From assembly GCA_002292855.1 (NCBI GenBank), contig DBBY01000023.1, positions 6,318-16,439 of the forward strand: a DNA stretch of 10,122 nucleotides. Reading direction: 5' to 3'. Shown in pieces: positions 6,126 through 10,122 of the stretch; position 1 is the stretch's first letter; every line of letters begins with the position of its first letter. Both the position numbers and the translations under genes were made by a program. The notes below the pieces were generated by a model, which ran no database searches, was not told the DNA's origin, and was given only the letters and a program-made list of their open reading frames with translations. The stretch is from Flavobacteriales bacterium UBA972 (GTDB lineage Bacteria; Bacteroidota; Bacteroidia; Flavobacteriales; Schleiferiaceae).

Positions 6126-8720
6126 TTAGTCCAGAGCCTTAGTCAATTTTAGGGCCAAATGCGCGCGGTGGGCTTTGGTTTCTGCATCCGTTCCAGGATT
6201 GCTGCGTATTAGCTGCCCAATGCGTTGAATCTGAGCCAAGGCCGCAGACTGCGACGGGCGATCAAATCCTGCCTCGGGCTTTTCTCCAAGACCCGCGATT
6301 TCAATTAACCGGCCCAGGTATTCCAACTGCAAATTTTGGCGGAAGGCGTTCACCGAAGTCGTCCAGTCTGCCGCAAAAACAGCATCGGTCAGTTCTGCCG
6401 TCATGGTGGTAACGCTATACTGGTTGCCATAAAGACGGCTATCGGTCAGGCGCTTCATCGTCGCGGGATGCAGAAGGTGCGCCATCACGTTGCGCTGGAT
6501 CGCGAGGCTGCGGTCATGAATTTTGGGGTCTTCGCTTTGGCTGAAGAATCCGAATCCGCGGCGCTGCTGCTGCAGGTACCTCCAAACCGGAGCGGCCGCA
6601 TCAAAGGCATTGGGCGCAAAAACATACTGGCGCAAGGCGTTCATGGCGCGCTTCTGGTCTGCCAGGGAGACCGGCGTGAACGGGTCCTTAGCCCCCGGCT
6701 GTCCCGGGAATCCGCGCTCGACATAAACCCCACCCACGTAGCGACTAATCGACGCGGCGGCGTTGTTCATTTCTCCGCCCAAAATCGAGTAGGCCTGCAC
6801 GAGCTCCTGGTAGCTCTGGCCCTCCTTGCGGTAGTTGGCAAGCAGGGTTCCGTACAATTTATTGACGAGCTGAAAGCGCTCAACGCTGTAGGCAATGGCG
6901 TCGCCCGACATGTCGTTGACGTTCACGCGCGGATCAATTGCCTTGCCGGGAGAACGCATGTCGTCGGCATCGTTGCCAAAGGTGAGCTCGGGGTCGGTAC
7001 TGCGCTCCAGAATCTTCTGCAACCGTGCCTCTTCGGCATCGGCATCGGGCAAAGAAGCGCTGTATCCGTATTGAATGGCCCACATATCATAGGGACCAGG
7101 CTTGGTGGTGAAGTACTGGCCCTGCTTGGCGGGGTCTAGGCTGACGTTGACGGCCGGATAATCCATTACCGAACCCACCAGTCCCACGCGCTCGGTCAGC
7201 TCCCGATTGTGAATGTCTTTGGGCATGTGCAGCTGCGAGGCCTTCATGTTGTGGTTTAGGCCAAAGGTGTGGCCCATCTCGTGCATAATTAGGTAGTAGA
7301 GCGACTCGTCGAGGTAGCGCTGCTTCTGCTCCACCGACGCGTCGTCTGCGGCAAGGGCCTGAAGCCCAAACAGCGTCGACTGCTGCAGGTACTGCGAGGC
7401 CATGCACGACGCGTGGTCGCCGCCCTCGGCAAGGTGCTCGTCGGGCGCCAATGCGTCCACCAGCCCGAGGTTGTTGTACAGCGCGGCCTGCTTCAGGCGG
7501 TTCGCGACAAACACGTACTCAAGCATAATGTCCGCTCCAAGGATTTCACCCGTGCGCGGATTGGTAAAGCTCGGTCCGTAGCCACCAAAGGGCGGGAAGG
7601 GGCTCGAGGTCCAGCGCAGCACGTTGTAGCGAATGTCGCCGGCATCCCAGTCTGCGTCGTCGGGCTGCACCTTCATCACGACGGCGTTGCGGAACCCTGC
7701 CTTTTCAAAAGCCTCGTTCCATGCCGCTCCGGCGCGCTGAATAACGCCTCTAAACTCCAGCGGGGTCGTATTTTCAATCCACCAGGTGATGGGCTCAACC
7801 ACGTCGCTGACCTCTTCGTCGGGATTCACTTTTACCAGCTTCCAACGGTTAATCATGTCGCGGTAGTTCGCGGCCTTGGGGCTCGTCATGTCGTTGACCT
7901 CCTGGCCAAAGTAGCCTACGCGCGGGTCGTCTCGGCGCGGACTAAAATCCGCAGCGGGCATTGCCAAAATACTGTGCTGCAAGCGCACGGTGACATACCG
8001 CGAATCGGTGACGTCGGGGCCTCCACCGGCCGCGCTGGGGTTGTCGTAGACTAGGTCCACAACCACGTCGGTATTCTCTGGATACGAGCGGACTTTGGCC
8101 ACTCTGGACTTGCTTTTGCTCAGCGTTCCCAAAGAAAACTCCCGGCTCCCGGGCTGTGAAGGCGGCTTAATGCGGTCTAGGGCCTCGCCCAAAAAGAGGC
8201 CGGTTGCGTCGATCAGGACTTCGCCACTCGTGCGGTCTTCTGCGAGAACCTTCTCGCTCAGCAAAACTGCCGGGCTGATGTTGGCCTCTGCAGACTTGCT
8301 CAGGGCCGACGCCGGGTCAAAATAGTAGCCTGTGTTCTGCGTTTCAAACTGAACTTGATCAAAGTAGCGCTTGATCCTAAAAACCTCATTGGAGCGAAAG
8401 CTTCCTCGGTTGAAGCCCACGCGGGCCACGCCATTCTCGGCATAGCTCCAATAGATGAACTCCTGATTAAACTGGTCTGCCTTGAGCTTAAGGTAGAGCT
8501 TGCCGTCGGTAGTGTCTTGGTAGACCTGCATCAAGCCATCAAAGGCCACCGCATTCTTGAGCTTGGAGGCAATCGTGGCCTTCTTCTCTGGCGCCGGGGC
8601 CTGGGCTGCTGGGCTGCCTTTGGACTTCTTCTTGGCCCCCGACTTGTCTTGGGCATTGGACGGAATTGCAAGCACCGTAAGGGCAGCAAAAACTAGTGCG
8701 GAGCGCAGTGCTGTTTTCAT
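6126..8720 (-). CDS. Secreted zinc-dependent metalloprotease, DUF4953/DUF5117 family
   Basis: The protein has 864 residues from ATG 8720. GTG 8738 would add six residues, but the ATG gives a clean signal peptide: MKTALRSALVFAALTVLAIPSNA, then Q. A Lys/Ala/Pro-rich linker follows to about residue 50. The N-terminal half carries the DUF5117-like region (LYLKLKADQFNQEFIYWSY and GFNRGSFRSNEVFRI). The catalytic motif is HEMGHTFGLNH at 480-490: zinc ligands His480, His484 and His490, and general base Glu481, in a metzincin-type arrangement. The Met-turn is SVMDYPA at 517-523. A long C-terminal region of over 300 residues has no recognised motif. Length of about 850 residues is usual for this family. 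The protein probably acts in the periplasm or outside the cell on unknown protein substrates. It lies downstream of a strong terminator and heads a unit with the histidine kinase. Confidence 0.92.
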   Translation of the reverse strand: MKTALRSALVFAALTVLAIPSNAQDKSGAKKKSKGSPAAQAPAPEKKATIASKLKNAVAFDGLMQVYQDTTDGKLYLKLKADQFNQEFIYWSYAENGVARVGFNRGSFRSNEVFRIKRYFDQVQFETQNTGYYFDPASALSKSAEANISPAVLLSEKVLAEDRTSGEVLIDATGLFLGEALDRIKPPSQPGSREFSLGTLSKSKSRVAKVRSYPENTDVVVDLVYDNPSAAGGGPDVTDSRYVTVRLQHSILAMPAADFSPRRDDPRVGYFGQEVNDMTSPKAANYRDMINRWKLVKVNPDEEVSDVVEPITWWIENTTPLEFRGVIQRAGAAWNEAFEKAGFRNAVVMKVQPDDADWDAGDIRYNVLRWTSSPFPPFGGYGPSFTNPRTGEILGADIMLEYVFVANRLKQAALYNNLGLVDALAPDEHLAEGGDHASCMASQYLQQSTLFGLQALAADDASVEQKQRYLDESLYYLIMHEMGHTFGLNHNMKASQLHMPKDIHNRELTERVGLVGSVMDYPAVNVSLDPAKQGQYFTTKPGPYDMWAIQYGYSASLPDADAEEARLQKILERSTDPELTFGNDADDMRSPGKAIDPRVNVNDMSGDAIAYSVERFQLVNKLYGTLLANYRKEGQSYQELVQAYSILGGEMNNAAASISRYVGGVYVERGFPGQPGAKDPFTPVSLADQKRAMNALRQYVFAPNAFDAAAPVWRYLQQQRRGFGFFSQSEDPKIHDRSLAIQRNVMAHLLHPATMKRLTDSRLYGNQYSVTTMTAELTDAVFAADWTTSVNAFRQNLQLEYLGRLIEIAGLGEKPEAGFDRPSQSAALAQIQRIGQLIRSNPGTDAETKAHRAHLALKLTKALD

Positions 8721-8771
8721 TTTGCCAAGATAATCCACAACGGCTTAAACAAGCATGAGGATCCATAAGGC

Positions 8772-8799
8772 AAAAAAAACAGGCCCCTTTCGGAGCCTG
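8772..8799 (-). terminator. Rho-independent terminator of atpG
   Basis: Read on the minus strand, CAGGCTCC, a GAAA tetraloop and GGGGCCTG form an eight-pair stem (one G-T pair), followed by eight Ts (8779-8772). It lies 26 bases after the atpG stop and about 50 bases before the metalloprotease start, so it closes the ATP synthase transcript. A nine-base T-run also precedes the stem on this strand. Confidence 0.9.
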
Positions 8800-8825
8800 A
8801 AAAAAAAAGAAATGGTGCAAGCGCT

Positions 8826-9680
8826 TTAGCTGCTTAAAGCCTCTGCGCCTCCTACAATCTCCAGTATCTCATTGGTAATAGCCGCCTGGCGCGCCTTGTT
8901 GTAGTCAAGCTTTAGGGCGTCGCGCATGCTTTTGGCATTGTCGGTAGCCTTGTGCATGGCCGTCATCCTCGCGCCCTGTTCCGATGCCTGCGAATCCAAC
9001 AATGCCTTATAAAACTGCATGTGAATGTGCGTTGGAATCAAACTATTGAGCAATTCCACCTTATTGGGCTCATAGAGGTAGTCGCTCGATGGCCGGCCCT
9101 CCGGCTGGGGAATCGGCAAAACAACCTCTTCGCGAACCAGCTGTATGGCTGCATTCTTAAACTGATTGTAGACCACAACCACCCTGTCGTACTTGCCCGA
9201 AGCAAAGTCGTTCATCACCCCCTGGGCCAGGCTGCGCGCTGCGTCAAAAGAAACCTTAGTGACCACCTCAATGTCGCTGCCTACAAGGTTGTCGAGCTTG
9301 CGCAATTGGTCGCGGCCCTTCTTGCCAAGAGCAAAAACATCGACCGCAACGCCCTCGTTGGCAAACTGGTCGAGCACAATCTTGGTGCGCTTGAGCACCG
9401 ACGAATTGAATGCGCCGCAGAGGCCTCGGTTGGCCGTAACAGGAATCAAAAGTACCCGCCCAAGAGGCCGCTCTATGGCATAGGGATTCTCCGAAGAATC
9501 CAGCGTAGCGCTCACGTTGGCCATTAAAACTCCCAGCTTGTCGGCATAAGGACGCACCTGCACAATGGCATCTTGCGAACGCTTCAGCTTGGCCGCCGAA
9601 ACCATCTTCATGGCCGACGTAATCTGCATCGTGCTCGATACCGACGTAATGCGGTTGCGGAGTTCCTTTAGGTTCGGCAT
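8826..9680 (-). CDS. atpG: F1F0 ATP synthase subunit gamma
   Basis: The gamma subunit is the central rotating shaft of F1, coupling proton flow through the membrane ring to ATP synthesis in the alpha/beta head. The 284-residue length is normal. The N-terminal coiled-coil helix is clear (PNLKELRNRITSVSSTMQIT, then SAMKMVSAAKLKR). The middle Rossmann-like part includes VTANRGLCGAFNSSV, and the C-terminal helix carries MHKATDNA, then LDYNKARQAAITNEILEIVGGAEAL, the most conserved gamma segment. The start is ATG 9680, ten bases after the atpA stop, so the two are co-transcribed. Unlike the proteobacterial order, no atpD follows; a terminator and an unrelated gene come next. That matches the split ATP synthase cluster found in many Bacteroidota, where atpD-atpC lie elsewhere. 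The subunit acts on the cytoplasmic face of the inner membrane. Confidence 0.98.
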   Translation of the reverse strand: MPNLKELRNRITSVSSTMQITSAMKMVSAAKLKRSQDAIVQVRPYADKLGVLMANVSATLDSSENPYAIERPLGRVLLIPVTANRGLCGAFNSSVLKRTKIVLDQFANEGVAVDVFALGKKGRDQLRKLDNLVGSDIEVVTKVSFDAARSLAQGVMNDFASGKYDRVVVVYNQFKNAAIQLVREEVVLPIPQPEGRPSSDYLYEPNKVELLNSLIPTHIHMQFYKALLDSQASEQGARMTAMHKATDNAKSMRDALKLDYNKARQAAITNEILEIVGGAEALSS

Positions 9681-9690
9681 TGCTTAAAGT

Positions 9691-10122
9691 CTAACCGGCG
9701 TAGGCTGGAATAATTTCTTTGGCAACAGCCTCGATCGTACCAATCTCCGCATCGCTCCAGGCTCCGCCGCGAATAGCGTCGAGCACATTGCGGTGCTTGG
9801 CCTCCATGAATTCAATGAAGGCGCGCTCAAAGGCCTTGATCTTAGTAACGGGGATCACGTTGAGCATACCCTTGGTTCCCAAGTAGATAATAGAAACCTG
9901 CTTCTCTACGCTCATGGGTGAATTCACGTGCTGCTTGAGAATTTCTACATTGCGGCGACCCTTGTTGATCACGTTCATAGTGGCCGCGTCAAGGTCTGAA
10001 CCGAACTTCGCAAAGGCCTCAAGCTCACGGTACTGAGCCTGATCGAGCTTCAATGTTCCGGCAACCTTCTTCATGGGCTTAATCTGTGCGGAACCTCCAA
10101 CCCGAGAAACCGAAATACCCAC
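9691..10122 (-). CDS. atpA: F1F0 ATP synthase subunit alpha, C-terminal part (5' end outside window)
   Basis: Only the last 143 codons of the alpha subunit are in the window; the first visible codon, GTG, encodes an internal Val, not a start. The segment opens with GISVSRVGGSAQIKPMKKVA, which contains the arginine finger (Arg7 of the visible part, equal to E. coli alpha Arg376) that contacts nucleotide at the neighbouring beta subunit. The conserved LDQAQYRELEAFAKFGSDLD follows, then the helical C-terminal domain, which ends in PAYAG and TAG. The full protein should be near 525 residues. The stop is ten bases before atpG, as expected for one operon. Identification is certain; nothing unusual is seen in the visible part. 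Confidence 0.97.
   Translation of the reverse strand: MGISVSRVGGSAQIKPMKKVAGTLKLDQAQYRELEAFAKFGSDLDAATMNVINKGRRNVEILKQHVNSPMSVEKQVSIIYLGTKGMLNVIPVTKIKAFERAFIEFMEAKHRNVLDAIRGGAWSDAEIGTIEAVAKEIIPAYAG

Noticed and set aside
6336..7139. A 267-codon open frame on the plus strand, opposite the metalloprotease
   Set aside because: It lies wholly inside a clear minus-strand gene with intact catalytic motifs; its product has no recognisable domain and arises from the GC-biased third positions of the real gene.
7413..8054. A 213-codon plus-strand open frame, also opposite the metalloprotease
   Set aside because: It is a mirror frame of conserved protease sequence with no family resemblance or plausible start context.
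8725..8752. Candidate Bacteroidota promoter for the metalloprotease: TTG, 17 bases, then TATCTTGG on the minus strand
   Set aside because: The -7 box has one mismatch to TAnnTTTG and would put the transcript start almost on the ATG at 8720; too weak to annotate without 5' end data.
8952..9527. A 191-codon plus-strand open frame opposite atpG
   Set aside because: AtpG is certain on the minus strand over its full length, so this is a shadow frame.

Overview
The window looks like a chromosomal segment of a member of the Bacteroidota, perhaps a Flavobacteriales-type lineage with a fairly GC-rich genome (judged by eye; not computed). The evidence is a secreted PKD-domain protein with a jelly-roll-like module common in type IX-secreted proteins of this phylum, a large secreted HExxHxxGxxH zinc metalloprotease of the DUF4953/DUF5117 type, and start sites without clear Shine-Dalgarno motifs. 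The end of an ATP synthase cluster (atpA-atpG) followed by an unrelated gene also fits. The order-level placement is an inference.

Layout from high to low coordinates, since most genes are on the minus strand. (i) 10122-8826: the C-terminal third of atpA and complete atpG, closed by a textbook intrinsic terminator at 8772-8799. (ii) 8720-4688: a two-gene unit with a 13-base gap, made of the secreted zinc metalloprotease and an NtrY-like membrane sensor histidine kinase with no response regulator in view. (iii) 4707-3910, plus strand: a SAM-dependent methyltransferase that converges on the kinase gene and overlaps its end by 20 bases. (iv) 3852-1607, minus strand: an enoyl-CoA hydratase-type crotonase followed by two tandem paralogous seven-helix membrane proteins of the TMEM164/YwaF (TIGR02206) family. 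The second paralog is coupled to the first by a TAATG stop-start overlap. (v) 1379-1528, plus strand: a small unidentified ORF. (vi) 1211-1, minus strand: the N-terminal 403 residues of a secreted PKD-repeat protein that runs off the left edge.

Functionally, the right end is core energy metabolism. The protease-kinase pair suggests an envelope-stress or nutrient-sensing unit. The crotonase/TMEM164 pair suggests acyl or lipid remodelling, because TMEM164 in animals is a phospholipid acyltransferase whose conserved Cys and His are both kept in the two bacterial copies here. No mobile elements, CRISPR arrays, tRNA or rRNA genes were seen, and no non-coding stretch is longer than about 170 bases. 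The nearest thing to an undescribed system is the crotonase plus tandem TMEM164-like cassette; the rest is ordinary chromosomal content.
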